From positions 1 through 52,578 of the IMG/VR virus record IMGVR_UViG_3300022918_000015: a DNA stretch of 52,578 nucleotides, one strand, 5' to 3'. Both the position numbers and the translations under genes were made by a program. Within the stretch, counting starts at the first letter, position 1, and each line of letters starts with the position of its first letter. Below the pieces are notes generated by a model. That model was not told the origin of the DNA and did not search any database. It saw only the letters and a list, made by a program, of their open reading frames with translations. This document shows, piece after piece, positions 26,193-34,125 of this stretch. Origin of the DNA: a virus.

Positions 26193-26780
26193 TTAGGCGT
26201 TTAAATTATCTTTCATTAATTCTGGATTGACGTAATTAACTTCATTAACTACCATTTCCATTCCAGTCTCATAACCATGTTCATCAGCTTCTTTTTGCTC
26301 TTCTTCATCTAGTATATTTGATACTTCTGCGTCAGAATTTTTAAAATCCTCTGTTATTTTTTGATCTTCAGTTTCATTCATCATTTGTAATTCATAAACA
26401 CTATTACCATTAAACTTCTGTTCTGTTTCAACAAAAAATAATTCTAATGTATCGGCATCAGTTAAACCATATTGTCTGGTTTTGATATAACTATAATGTT
26501 TTTTATCAGCAAATCCTTGAGTAGTTTTACCTACTTTTAATCCCGATGTTCCTATACTACCAGAAGTATTTACAATAAATGTTCTACTTCCTGAAAAACT
26601 AAAACTAATCTGATTACTTGCATCAGTTAGATTTAATAACTCAAGAGCTTTGTCATTTAAAATCATTTTTCTACCACCACCTTCTTTCTCTACTGGTAAA
26701 AATGTAATTACTCCCTGATCAGGATATTTTTCTTCTTTTTTAATTCTTAAATTTGGTACACCAAAATTCATGTTATTCAT
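26193..26780 (-). CDS. Unknown protein encoded next to the SSB-like gene
   Basis: A 195-residue protein. The first 120 residues are beta-rich (GVITFLPVEKEGGGRKMILN; SFSFSGSRTFIVNTSGS) and the remainder is an acidic, probably flexible tail (DAEVSNILDEEEQKEADEHG). A folded N-terminal domain plus acidic tail, and its place between the Sak4-like and SSB-like genes, suggest a replication or recombination accessory factor. No family is recognised. Confidence 0.62.
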   Translation of the reverse strand: MNNMNFGVPNLRIKKEEKYPDQGVITFLPVEKEGGGRKMILNDKALELLNLTDASNQISFSFSGSRTFIVNTSGSIGTSGLKVGKTTQGFADKKHYSYIKTRQYGLTDADTLELFFVETEQKFNGNSVYELQMMNETEDQKITEDFKNSDAEVSNILDEEEQKEADEHGYETGMEMVVNEVNYVNPELMKDNLNA

Positions 26781-26849
26781 TTATATATTTTATATTTCTA
26801 TATAATCTTTGTCAAAAGTGTTTATACTCACTCCCTGAGTTGATATTAT

Positions 26850-27494
26850 TTATTTTACATATTCTTCAATACATTCTTGTACAAATGCACAATCATTATC
26901 AAATTTTGTTTTAGCCATTGGAATTAAATCAGGTGGACATTTACTGGACGAACCTTCTAAAGCGCTATCAAACCATGCTTCGGTTAATCCTTTTTCATTT
27001 TGTTTTCTATCCGAATACAATACAATTGTGAATTCTTTTTCAATCACACCTTCCCATTCTTTTCCTTTAACTTTAACACGCTTTTCTGGAGCGCCTTCAG
27101 GACTTAATATTTCATAATGTGCAGTCATATATACTTCTTTAGGAACTCTCTTAATCATATTAAGAAGATTACCTATTTCTTCGGCATATAAATTCCACAC
27201 ATCAAATCCTTTTTTTGTTTTTCTACATTCATATAAGAGTAAATCTACATAAGCAGAAAAACTATCAAAAAATATTACTTTAATATCAGGATTTTTAGCA
27301 TATTCAATCAACGCTTTAAATGCTTCCTGATAAGTATTACAACGTGTATGATATTTAAATTGACCCTTAAAAGGTAGAGGTTTATTTTCTACATTAATAA
27401 ATCCTGTCGTTTCTCTATCTAAATTTCTTGCAGAATAGGTTTTACCCTTTCCTGATTGTGATACAAGTAATACTTTATAAAAATCTCTTTGCAT
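26850..27494 (-). CDS. RecA-like phage ATPase of the Sak4/AAA_24 type
   Basis: A 214-residue protein. Walker A is SQSGKGKT (K18) right at the N-terminus. Walker B is KVIFFDS (D77). A conserved-looking block MTAHYEILSPEG with a C-terminal strand ITIVLYSD-like segment (FTIVLYSDRKQ) follows. This is the architecture of short RecA-core proteins used by phages for strand annealing or exchange (Sak4) together with an SSB. An SSB-like gene lies two genes downstream, in keeping with that partnership. Confidence 0.78.
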   Translation of the reverse strand: MQRDFYKVLLVSQSGKGKTYSARNLDRETTGFINVENKPLPFKGQFKYHTRCNTYQEAFKALIEYAKNPDIKVIFFDSFSAYVDLLLYECRKTKKGFDVWNLYAEEIGNLLNMIKRVPKEVYMTAHYEILSPEGAPEKRVKVKGKEWEGVIEKEFTIVLYSDRKQNEKGLTEAWFDSALEGSSSKCPPDLIPMAKTKFDNDCAFVQECIEEYVK

Positions 27495-27518
27495 TTTATT
27501 CTTTCAATAAAAATTCTT

Positions 27519-27701
27519 TTATTGTTTTGATAATTGTTCTAAATTATCATAATATAATTCTTCGATATATTTATTTTGAGCATCAATATCATAGCTTGTT
27601 TCAGTTAAAAACTGAGTTTTATCAATAGAAAAAGATAAGCATTCTATATATATTTTATCTTTTTTAAAAACTAATTTCTTCTTAAACTCTTCATAAGTCA
27701 T
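27519..27701 (-). CDS. Unknown small protein
   Basis: A 60-residue, charged and aromatic protein (MTYEEFKKKLVFKKDKIYIE; IEELYYDNLEQLSKQ) with no membrane segment. It is flanked upstream by the RNA element at 27718-27803. Function unknown. Confidence 0.5.
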   Translation of the reverse strand: MTYEEFKKKLVFKKDKIYIECLSFSIDKTQFLTETSYDIDAQNKYIEELYYDNLEQLSKQ

Positions 27702-27717
27702 TATATTAATTTATTAA

Positions 27718-27803
27718 AAAATAGTTAGCAGTTACTGATATTTACAATTAAGTAAAACTATCCCTCCTACCTTAGACTCTTCTCCCTCACTACTAACTAT
27801 TTT
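27718..27803 (-). ncRNA. Long-stem intergenic RNA with purine-rich interior
   Basis: An 11-bp helix (AAAATAGTTAG at 27718-27728 with CTAACTATTTT at 27793-27803) continues across one mismatch (C27729/A27792) for three more pairs. The interior, read on the - strand, contains a long unpaired purine-rich tract (GAGGGAGAAGAG and GGTAGGAGGGA) and a small TTTAC...GTAAA hairpin. It lies between two small genes. The purine tract resembles anti-Shine-Dalgarno complement and could bind ribosomes or a protein; that is speculative. Confidence 0.5.
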
Positions 27804-27815
27804 AATTACTAACCT

Positions 27816-27980
27816 TTAATCTTCAGATTCTTCACTTTCTTCGGGTGGAAGATTAAAAACAACTTCTTCATCTGTTTCTGATTCTATAGTACAATTTCCC
27901 ATTTCCACATCTTCTTTAATCATAGCCGCAAAAGCATTAGCTTCGTCATGATCGTGAAATTTTAATACAATTCTTTTCAT
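27816..27980 (-). CDS. Small acidic-tailed protein, unknown
   Basis: A 54-residue frame begins MKRIVLKFHDHDEANAFAAM, is followed by a strand-like TIESETDEEVVFNL, and ends in an acidic tail (PPEESEESED). Its ATG directly follows... the stop codon of its downstream neighbour's partner frame leaves no gap: its end at 27980 abuts the 131-residue gene's stop at 27981. The ordered alpha/beta start plus acidic tail supports it as a real gene. Function unknown. Confidence 0.6.
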   Translation of the reverse strand: MKRIVLKFHDHDEANAFAAMIKEDVEMGNCTIESETDEEVVFNLPPEESEESED

Positions 27981-28376
27981 TTATTTATATTTAGTTATTT
28001 CATATTTCCATTTGTAAAGTTCGGTTCTTTGCAATTTATTAGCTTGTTTTTTATTCCAATGACGATATAGTGTTACTTTATTTAAACCATTTCTATCAGC
28101 TAGTTGATTTAAGTTTGCAGCATAATCTATTTCTTTGCCATCCAGCTTCAAAACAAATACTTCATCTTCACAACCATCACATTTAGAAATAGCTTGTAAT
28201 TTAGCTTTCTCTAAATCTAGTTCCTGAAGATCTTCATCTTTTTTTATAGAATCAACAGGTCCAATATATTCATAATTTTCTCTTTCCCACTTTTCTTGTT
28301 CACAAGATTGGTCTTTATTAGCTTTTTCTATGTTATTAAATATTAAATTAAATAACCAATTAAAAAAAATTCTCAT
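27981..28376 (-). CDS. Protein with membrane-proximal N-terminus and helix-turn-helix-like segment
   Basis: A 131-residue protein. The N-terminus (MRIFFNWLFNLIFNNIEK) is an aromatic amphipathic or short membrane helix. The C-terminal half has LNQLADRNGLNKVTLYRHWN, which looks like a helix-turn-helix, and a C-x-x-C pair (KCDGCED) lies between. This could be a membrane-associated DNA-binding factor. The assignment rests on pattern alone. Confidence 0.5.
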   Translation of the reverse strand: MRIFFNWLFNLIFNNIEKANKDQSCEQEKWERENYEYIGPVDSIKKDEDLQELDLEKAKLQAISKCDGCEDEVFVLKLDGKEIDYAANLNQLADRNGLNKVTLYRHWNKKQANKLQRTELYKWKYEITKYK

Positions 28377-28393
28377 ATTTGTTTAGTTTTAAA

Positions 28394-29368
28394 TTATTGT
28401 TTTTTTACTATATCTAACATTTTAGCTAATATTTCATCACGTTTTTCAGCAGGAACTCTCATAAGTTCTTCTTTAGCAGCTTTATCACCATACTTCAAAT
28501 ATATATCTTTGATTTTCTCAAATGTAATATCCTCAGATTTATCTTCTTTTTTACCAACAAGTTTACTTTCAAGTTCTTTAATGTTTTCCATTATTTTCTT
28601 TTCAACTTCTTTTTTATGATCTTGTTGACTAGTAGCTCCAAGCATATCTCGTTTCTCTTCAGCTTCTTCAATGATATCCCTCATCTTCTCCATATCACCT
28701 TTAAGGTCTAATAATTCAGATGTGGTCATATTTTTTAGAACATCCATATTATTCATATAGACTTTACCTAAAGCCTCGCCAATACTATCATTTTCAGTAA
28801 TAGCACCAGCTGGACAACTACCACTTCTTGAATTAACCGGATCAGGAGTTAAGACGTTTAAGTCAATAACTTCAAGCTTGTTATTATCATATATGGACAA
28901 TGTATGAGCATCTAAAGCCTTTTGATCTCCATTAAAATAATCAAGTCCATTTTTATTATATAATTCAGTTAATGACTTAATTAAGTAAGGTAAAGCTTTA
29001 GTTGGAAACCCTAACGATAATCCATTACATAAATTTAATGTGTGATTTTCAAAAGTTTCATCACTACATAGAATGATAGGCTGCTCAACACGCTTATGTC
29101 CGGTAATTTCATCTATAACAGTAGCTGTCTTGAATTTATTATCAATCTCTTTTTTATCAAGTGAATTAATCAAATCTTGAGCAACTTGATCTAATATTTC
29201 TTGTTCAGCTTTAGTTTTTTTCTTTTTTTTTGCCATTTCTTTATTATTAATATTTTGTTCTTTATTTTTATTTCGGTTATTAATAGATTTTTTAATAGTA
29301 AAAACTTTAATTAAAAAGTATATAGCTAATAATAAAAATATTAATGAAATAATATTTCCTACTGACAT
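28394..29368 (-). CDS. Unknown protein with N-terminal membrane anchor and coiled coil
   Basis: A 324-residue frame. Residues 4-25 (GNIISLIFLLLAIYFLIKVF) form one membrane span, followed by a basic linker. An internal Met at 29236 (MAKKKKKTKAEQEI) could start a soluble 280-residue form. The middle contains a segment with SRSGSCPAGAI and CNGLSLGFPTKALPYL; the end is a long charged coiled coil. The start overlaps the small gene at 29359-29502 by 10 bases. Unknown function, possibly anchoring replication factors at the membrane. Confidence 0.6.
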   Translation of the reverse strand: MSVGNIISLIFLLLAIYFLIKVFTIKKSINNRNKNKEQNINNKEMAKKKKKTKAEQEILDQVAQDLINSLDKKEIDNKFKTATVIDEITGHKRVEQPIILCSDETFENHTLNLCNGLSLGFPTKALPYLIKSLTELYNKNGLDYFNGDQKALDAHTLSIYDNNKLEVIDLNVLTPDPVNSRSGSCPAGAITENDSIGEALGKVYMNNMDVLKNMTTSELLDLKGDMEKMRDIIEEAEEKRDMLGATSQQDHKKEVEKKIMENIKELESKLVGKKEDKSEDITFEKIKDIYLKYGDKAAKEELMRVPAEKRDEILAKMLDIVKKQ

Positions 29369-29502
29369 ACTTTAGCGTTTAAACCTCTTGATCTTTTGGT
29401 AAATCTACCAAAACCAACCTTAATTCCATTATCTAACTTGTCACCTTTGCCGCCAATTGATGCGTAAATTGTTTTCTTTCCTGTATTTTTTTCTCCTGCC
29501 AT
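29359..29502 (-). CDS. 47-residue basic protein, unknown
   Basis: A short frame starts MAGEKNTGKKTIYASIGG and continues KGDKLDNGIKVGFGRF to a TAG stop. It is glycine- and lysine-rich with a patterned middle, unlike a chance frame, and it overlaps the next gene start by 10 bases while lying one base from the upstream stop. It could be a small nucleic-acid-binding or structural peptide. Confidence 0.55.
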   Translation of the reverse strand: MAGEKNTGKKTIYASIGGKGDKLDNGIKVGFGRFTKRSRGLNAKVCQ

Positions 29503-29503
29503 T

Positions 29504-29776
29504 TTAATTTGGTTTTTTAATTATTTTATATTTAAAATTTACTCTTATTGTTTCTTCACAACAAAATAATTCTCCGCTTTTTAATTGTAACATGAATCCT
29601 GGATTACTATCACTATTCCAACAAACATTTTGAGGTACTGTTATAAATAAATCTCCAATTATATATTGATAATAAAAATTAGGATTATTTTTAATCTCAG
29701 TTATTTCTATTATTGTTCCTGGATTTAAATCTCTTATTGGAAATTCATCATTCCATTTTTCTTTCAAAAAAGGCAT
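29504..29776 (-). CDS. Member of the 'PGTIIEI' small beta-protein family
   Basis: A 90-residue protein with the family pattern: an N-terminal LNPGTIIEITEI strand-turn, a central hydrophobic strand (YIIGDLFITVPQNVCWN), a GxL/F turn (LKSGELFCC) and a C-terminal YKIIKK. At least eight other genes in the window share this layout; this copy stands apart from the 35.9-38.4 kb cluster, immediately upstream of the DnaB-like gene. Role unknown. Confidence 0.65.
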   Translation of the reverse strand: MPFLKEKWNDEFPIRDLNPGTIIEITEIKNNPNFYYQYIIGDLFITVPQNVCWNSDSNPGFMLQLKSGELFCCEETIRVNFKYKIIKKPN

Positions 29777-30889
29777 TTATTTTTCTTTTAATAATTTATA
29801 ATATTCCTTCATCTTAACATTGTAGTCTTTATCTTTCGGAGTAGGCAATTCTTTAAATATATTATGTTTTCCGTCAAAATATAAAGGAAGAGTTACGTTA
29901 GGCATTCCAAATCTTGATTTTAATATAGTTATACTTCTAAAACTATCTCCAAATGATTCTGGAGTATTATTATCAATATCAAATCCTTTAAACGTTTCTA
30001 ATCCAAATCTTTCAGGAGCAAATAATCCTATAACTATTTGATCATCTCTTACAACTATTTTATTATCAGCAACACCGTCTAGAGTAGGTAATATTTTAGC
30101 TAAAATACTATCTCCTTTTGAAGTAAATTGTTGTTTATCTGATTCTAAAGCTTGCTGTTGAATATTTAATACAGTCCATCTCCATTTTTTTGTAATTATT
30201 TTTCTGGCTATTTTAGTATGCCATTTGGATATAGTCTTATGATGATTCAAGAAAGCATCAGTTTCCTTATCATATTGTTCTTCAAGAAGGCTTATATGAT
30301 CACACACAACTAACACAACCTGACTTGGATCATTTGCTATATATTCTTCTTCATTGGTAACTGAATTAATTTCAAACTTACCCATTTTAGAAGCAAATAA
30401 TTTACATTTATTAAATATAGAATCTGGAGTATAACAATTATCAACAACCTTTATATAAGTCATTATTAAACTAACCTCTTTCTGAGCCATTTTAAGCGCA
30501 TCTAAGACAGTTTGATCTAAAGGTGTTGTCTGCATACCCTGAAGTTGAAATATATCAACAGAGACGTTGTATTTACGTTTTAAGATATGAATAAACAATC
30601 CATCTATAAACTCTTGTTCAGATTCTTCTAAAGCAAAATAAATAACCTGAAAATTAATTCCGTATTTAATTGCATAAAATATAGGCTGATATATAAAAGC
30701 ATATTTACTAAAATTAGTTTTGGCTGCCCCAGTACCAGATGTTACTTTATACATTAAACCAGGTATAATTCCAGGTATATATTTTGTCAATCTAGGTAAT
30801 CCAAAAAACGGAATAGGTTTTATTTTTCCTGATATAATATCAGATCTACGTTGCTCGTAGTATTGTATGCGTTTTTCAACTGAATTCAA
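29777..30889 (-). CDS. DnaB-like replicative helicase
   Basis: A 370-residue SF4 RecA-core protein that should unwind DNA at the phage fork. The P-loop is SGTGAAKT (K57), with alanine where the usual glycine precedes Lys. FALEESEQEF provides the post-Walker-A acidic residue, VVLVVCDHISLL is Walker B (D197), and a late FGMPN... block is typical of the core's end. It lacks the large N-terminal DnaB domain, so it is a minimal helicase. It abuts the metallophosphatase gene and lies 4.7 kb upstream of the primase in the same transcript direction. Confidence 0.85.
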   Translation of the reverse strand: MNSVEKRIQYYEQRRSDIISGKIKPIPFFGLPRLTKYIPGIIPGLMYKVTSGTGAAKTNFSKYAFIYQPIFYAIKYGINFQVIYFALEESEQEFIDGLFIHILKRKYNVSVDIFQLQGMQTTPLDQTVLDALKMAQKEVSLIMTYIKVVDNCYTPDSIFNKCKLFASKMGKFEINSVTNEEEYIANDPSQVVLVVCDHISLLEEQYDKETDAFLNHHKTISKWHTKIARKIITKKWRWTVLNIQQQALESDKQQFTSKGDSILAKILPTLDGVADNKIVVRDDQIVIGLFAPERFGLETFKGFDIDNNTPESFGDSFRSITILKSRFGMPNVTLPLYFDGKHNIFKELPTPKDKDYNVKMKEYYKLLKEK

Positions 30890-31675
30890 TTAACTTCTTC
30901 CTTTAAACTCTGGATACAATATATTTCCATTGTCTGATTGCCAAAATTGTTTAGTATCAATATCCATAATAGAAATCTTACCGTGCCAACCACCTCCAGT
31001 GTCTAAATTCCAGATATTAGCAGCATTCATTGGTTCGTCTTTCTTCCAAAATTGAGTACTTGTATGACCTATATAAATTTCATTAAAATCTTCAACCATA
31101 TTAAATTTATCTCCAGGTTTTCTACCCGATTCAAAACTTAATGCTTGCTTCCATAAATCTCTATCCCACCAGAAATTAAATTCTGATTGTTCTTCAAGTT
31201 TATAGTTTCTATCAAATCCTCCGTGAATAAATAAATTATTCTTATCATCTATATAATATGGTATTTGATTTTTAAAAAATTCAATATGAGAATCTGAAAT
31301 ATCATTAGTTCTTATAGATTCAGTAAAGTGTTCACCTCCTCCCGGAGTAAATTGTAATCCATACCAAGAAGTTCCTGGTCTTGAATGATTTAAATAACTT
31401 AATCCAGTTGCCTTTTGACCTTGTTGCCAATTACTAGGATTGTCACCTGTTTCTAACCAAGTATTAAACCAATCATCATGATTACCTTTTACAGCTACTA
31501 AATTCTTTATTTTAAGCAATTCTTCAACTACTTCGAATGATTCACTATGACCATCAACAACATCCCCAAGAGATATTAACGTGTCATTATTATTATCAAA
31601 TCCACATCTTTCTAAAACTTGAACTAATCCTTTATGATTTCCATGTATATCACCTATTACTAGATTTCTCTTCAT
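30890..31675 (-). CDS. Calcineurin-like metallophosphatase
   Basis: A 261-residue protein with the three hallmark motifs of the PPP/ApaH-type phosphoesterases: GDIHG (8-12), GDVVDG (37-42) and GNHDD (64-68), plus later histidines (FIHGG; YIGHTS). Such phage enzymes (lambda-type protein phosphatase, ApaH-like) remove phosphate from proteins or hydrolyse dinucleoside polyphosphates. The substrate cannot be read from sequence. It abuts the DnaB-like gene. Confidence 0.9.
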   Translation of the reverse strand: MKRNLVIGDIHGNHKGLVQVLERCGFDNNNDTLISLGDVVDGHSESFEVVEELLKIKNLVAVKGNHDDWFNTWLETGDNPSNWQQGQKATGLSYLNHSRPGTSWYGLQFTPGGGEHFTESIRTNDISDSHIEFFKNQIPYYIDDKNNLFIHGGFDRNYKLEEQSEFNFWWDRDLWKQALSFESGRKPGDKFNMVEDFNEIYIGHTSTQFWKKDEPMNAANIWNLDTGGGWHGKISIMDIDTKQFWQSDNGNILYPEFKGRS

Positions 31676-31838
31676 GTTCTTTAATTTTTTCTTTAAGTAA
31701 AGAAATAGGAAAAGTAGCTAGTTGATATTCTCCATCAGCAGTATCAAAACAAACTTTATCACCAATTAATTTCAAACTATGATCTCTAAAATAAGTATCA
31801 TCATCTCCCTTTTCAAAATATACTTCAGTTACATCCAT
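31650..31838 (-). CDS. Unknown small acidic protein
   Basis: A 62-residue protein (MDVTEVYFEKGDDDTYFRD; VCFDTADGEYQLATF) that appears beta-rich with a charged C-terminal helix. It overlaps both neighbours (26 bases with the phosphatase start, 10 bases with the upstream gene). Function unknown. Confidence 0.55.
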   Translation of the reverse strand: MDVTEVYFEKGDDDTYFRDHSLKLIGDKVCFDTADGEYQLATFPISLLKEKIKEHEEKSSNR

Positions 31839-32377
31839 TTCTCTTTATTTATCTCTTTGTTATTATCTTCAAGTAGATATGCATATTTCTCGAAATTAGC
31901 TTGATTAAGCCACGTTTCTGAAGCATTCATATATTCTATGTTTCCAGTTTTTTTACGCCATTTAATCTCAGCATTTAAAACATCAATAGCATTCTTTTGA
32001 AGATTTTCTTTGTTTCTAAATAAGCTATCCCACTTTTTTCTAAGTTTATCTACAGCCATTCCTTTATATTCTCCTCCACTTCCAGAAGGCGATAAATATC
32101 TACCGTTAGGTGTTTTAATGGGAAAAGTGCTTAAAAACGTATAGAATAAATCTTTTGGTAAAAACATATCTATAGCCTTAGATCTAAGTATAATAGCATC
32201 TTCAGTTATTTTTATAAATCCTCTTTCCTGAAGAGAATCTTCGTTAATATTTTCTATTAACTTATATAGATTTTTTATTTTATTATCTTCTCCAACAAAT
32301 AAGTTTCTTAAATATAGATATTCACTTATTGTTAAATTGTTTTTGAATATATCATCTATATTCATTGAAATATCCAT
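31829..32377 (-). CDS. Unknown protein, possible helicase-loader or replisome-organiser like
   Basis: A 182-residue frame; starts at 32377 or 32365 are both possible. The middle holds FPIKTPNGRYLSPSGSGGEY and the C-terminal part reads NAIDVLNAEIKWRKKTG... ASETWLNQANFEKY. The 'TWLNQ..(F/W)E' segment resembles the C-terminal region of phage replisome organisers, and the gene lies two genes upstream of the DnaB-like helicase. The role is therefore a weak inference from one segment and position. Confidence 0.55.
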   Translation of the reverse strand: MDISMNIDDIFKNNLTISEYLYLRNLFVGEDNKIKNLYKLIENINEDSLQERGFIKITEDAIILRSKAIDMFLPKDLFYTFLSTFPIKTPNGRYLSPSGSGGEYKGMAVDKLRKKWDSLFRNKENLQKNAIDVLNAEIKWRKKTGNIEYMNASETWLNQANFEKYAYLLEDNNKEINKEKWM

Positions 32378-32528
32378 AGTTTTCTATTTTTCTACTTTCT
32401 ATTTCTAATTCTGTTAAATCTAAAAATACTTCTTTAGATTTTTTATATTCTTTTTTATTTCTTAATTTAAAAACAGGCTTAGTTTTATTTCTTTTTTCTA
32501 AACCTGTTTTTATTTTTAATCTAATCAT
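32352..32528 (-). CDS. 58-residue basic protein
   Basis: A short frame (MIRLKIKTGLEKRNKTKPVF ... ESRKIENYGYFNEYR), strongly basic in its first 35 residues. Its start overlaps the upstream stop as ATGA and its end overlaps the downstream gene, so it fills a 147-base spacer between mapped genes. The coupling supports translation; the function is unknown. Confidence 0.5.
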   Translation of the reverse strand: MIRLKIKTGLEKRNKTKPVFKLRNKKEYKKSKEVFLDLTELEIESRKIENYGYFNEYR

Positions 32529-32758
32529 TTATTTAAGTCAGTTCTTAATTCAATCAAACTGTTAATAACATCATCTAAATGTTCTATTGGAATTGCAATA
32601 GAAAGATGACTTGTTATGTCATTCATTTTTGGATTTATAGATTCAATTTTTATACAATCTCTAGGATATTCTACTTTAGAAAATGAAATTCCAGATTGAT
32701 TTGGACTTTTACTCATAGCTTCAGAAAAAACAACTCTGTTATATTTTACTATTCCCAT
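32525..32758 (-). CDS. Unknown small protein
   Basis: A 77-residue protein with a beta-like N-terminus (IVKYNRVVFSEAMSKS) and a helical C-terminus (IEHLDDVINSLIELRTDL). It lies 2 bases downstream of the VWA gene, which suggests it is co-translated with the VWA/MoxR pair. Unknown role. Confidence 0.6.
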   Translation of the reverse strand: MGIVKYNRVVFSEAMSKSPNQSGISFSKVEYPRDCIKIESINPKMNDITSHLSIAIPIEHLDDVINSLIELRTDLNK

Positions 32759-32760
32759 AA

Positions 32761-34116
32761 TTAATATCTATTATACATTTGTTCAACAACATACCAACCA
32801 CCAGAAGAAGCACAAAGCTCTTTTAGTCCAGGATTTTCTGTACCAAAGCATAATGCGTTAATTTTAACTCCCTTAGATTTGACCTCTTTAGGATTAACAT
32901 GATCATCTCCATCTAGCATGATTACAATCTCAGGATCGTGAAATGTAGTATCAGTAGCAATCTCATCAATAGTTTCTTGTAAACAATAACCAATATGAGT
33001 ACCACCACCACTAGGTCTTCTCAAGCTTATATCTTTAAATAAATCCTGAGCTTCTTTAAGGGTTTTAACTTCTTTATATCCATATCGTTTAGACTCATAT
33101 AAATAAAAGTTAAGTTTAGCCTTACCTTGCATTACTCCTTCGAGGTAATTCAATAAAGTAGCTCTAACATAAGATTGTTTTTGAATACTTCCCATTGAAC
33201 CAGAATCATCAAGCATTAATGTTACAACTTGCTTTCTTGTTTCAGGTAGTACCTTTTCTTTGATAGTTAATTCTTTTTTTGCAAGCTTATCATCAAAATT
33301 AGGCAATACCATTTGAGTCTTACTAGCCTTCATTACTTGACTATAACTAGACATATTTTTGATACGTTTCTTATTAGATTTATTGTTTTCAACTAACTTT
33401 GTTTCCAAAGAAGTTTCCATTCCAATTTTTTCTTCTAAATAAGTCTTAACTTTAATATCTCTTAATATACCAGGATTAATTGGCATATCAGGAACCTTCT
33501 CAGCAGCATATATATTAGCAATAGTTGGAGATAAATCATAAAGAAAATCTCTAACACATGAAATAACATCTTTTGATAAAGCTTGGTTAGAAGGTTTAGA
33601 TGAACTATCACCTCCATTATCATCAGGAACTCCTTTACTCATCTCTTTAATCAAATCAGATAATGATTGAGGATCTAAAGTAGTTTTACCGTTTCCTTTT
33701 GGATTTTGTTGAGCAGAATTAGTTTCATTAGACTTACTTAAATGCACCATGTACATCAAAGTATTTAATGTTTTATCCATTGGTGAATAACCTGGGCATT
33801 CTGGATAATTTAAACCTTCAAGAAACTTTAAAGTATATCCATAATAAGCTTTTTCAGACTCAGTCAATTCTCTATTCAATACCTCTTTACAAGTATCTAG
33901 TGAAAATACATGATTTTTAAAATCAAAATCAATACTTTCTTCTCTTTCTTGAGTAAATAAATAATATAAATCTTCTATGATTGGTGGGACTTTAATAAAG
34001 CCACCACCAAATTCATAGTTTTTATCACGAGCTAACTCGTTTATATAATCTAACTCAGGCAAAGTAATTGTATTAGTAAGGTTTATAGTAAACCCTTCTG
34101 TTCTTCCATTACTCAT
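32761..34116 (-). CDS. VWA-domain protein partner of the MoxR ATPase
   Basis: A 451-residue protein. The C-terminal domain (about 295-451) is a von Willebrand A domain with the MIDAS sequence DDSGS (D303-x-S305-x-S307), a GGGTHIG loop providing the threonine, and a later MLDGDD strand. The N-terminal 290 residues are helical with a Ser/Asn-rich linker. VWA proteins partner with MoxR-type AAA+ ATPases, here encoded 9 bases upstream, to remodel or assemble other complexes with metal-dependent binding. The target is unknown. Confidence 0.85.
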   Translation of the reverse strand: MSNGRTEGFTINLTNTITLPELDYINELARDKNYEFGGGFIKVPPIIEDLYYLFTQEREESIDFDFKNHVFSLDTCKEVLNRELTESEKAYYGYTLKFLEGLNYPECPGYSPMDKTLNTLMYMVHLSKSNETNSAQQNPKGNGKTTLDPQSLSDLIKEMSKGVPDDNGGDSSSKPSNQALSKDVISCVRDFLYDLSPTIANIYAAEKVPDMPINPGILRDIKVKTYLEEKIGMETSLETKLVENNKSNKKRIKNMSSYSQVMKASKTQMVLPNFDDKLAKKELTIKEKVLPETRKQVVTLMLDDSGSMGSIQKQSYVRATLLNYLEGVMQGKAKLNFYLYESKRYGYKEVKTLKEAQDLFKDISLRRPSGGGTHIGYCLQETIDEIATDTTFHDPEIVIMLDGDDHVNPKEVKSKGVKINALCFGTENPGLKELCASSGGWYVVEQMYNRY

Positions 34117-34125
34117 ATTTTCTTT

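Noticed and set aside
26781-26849. Structured RNA upstream of the Sak4-like gene's neighbour
   Set aside because: Only 3-4 bp helices that compete with each other can be drawn, too weak to call.
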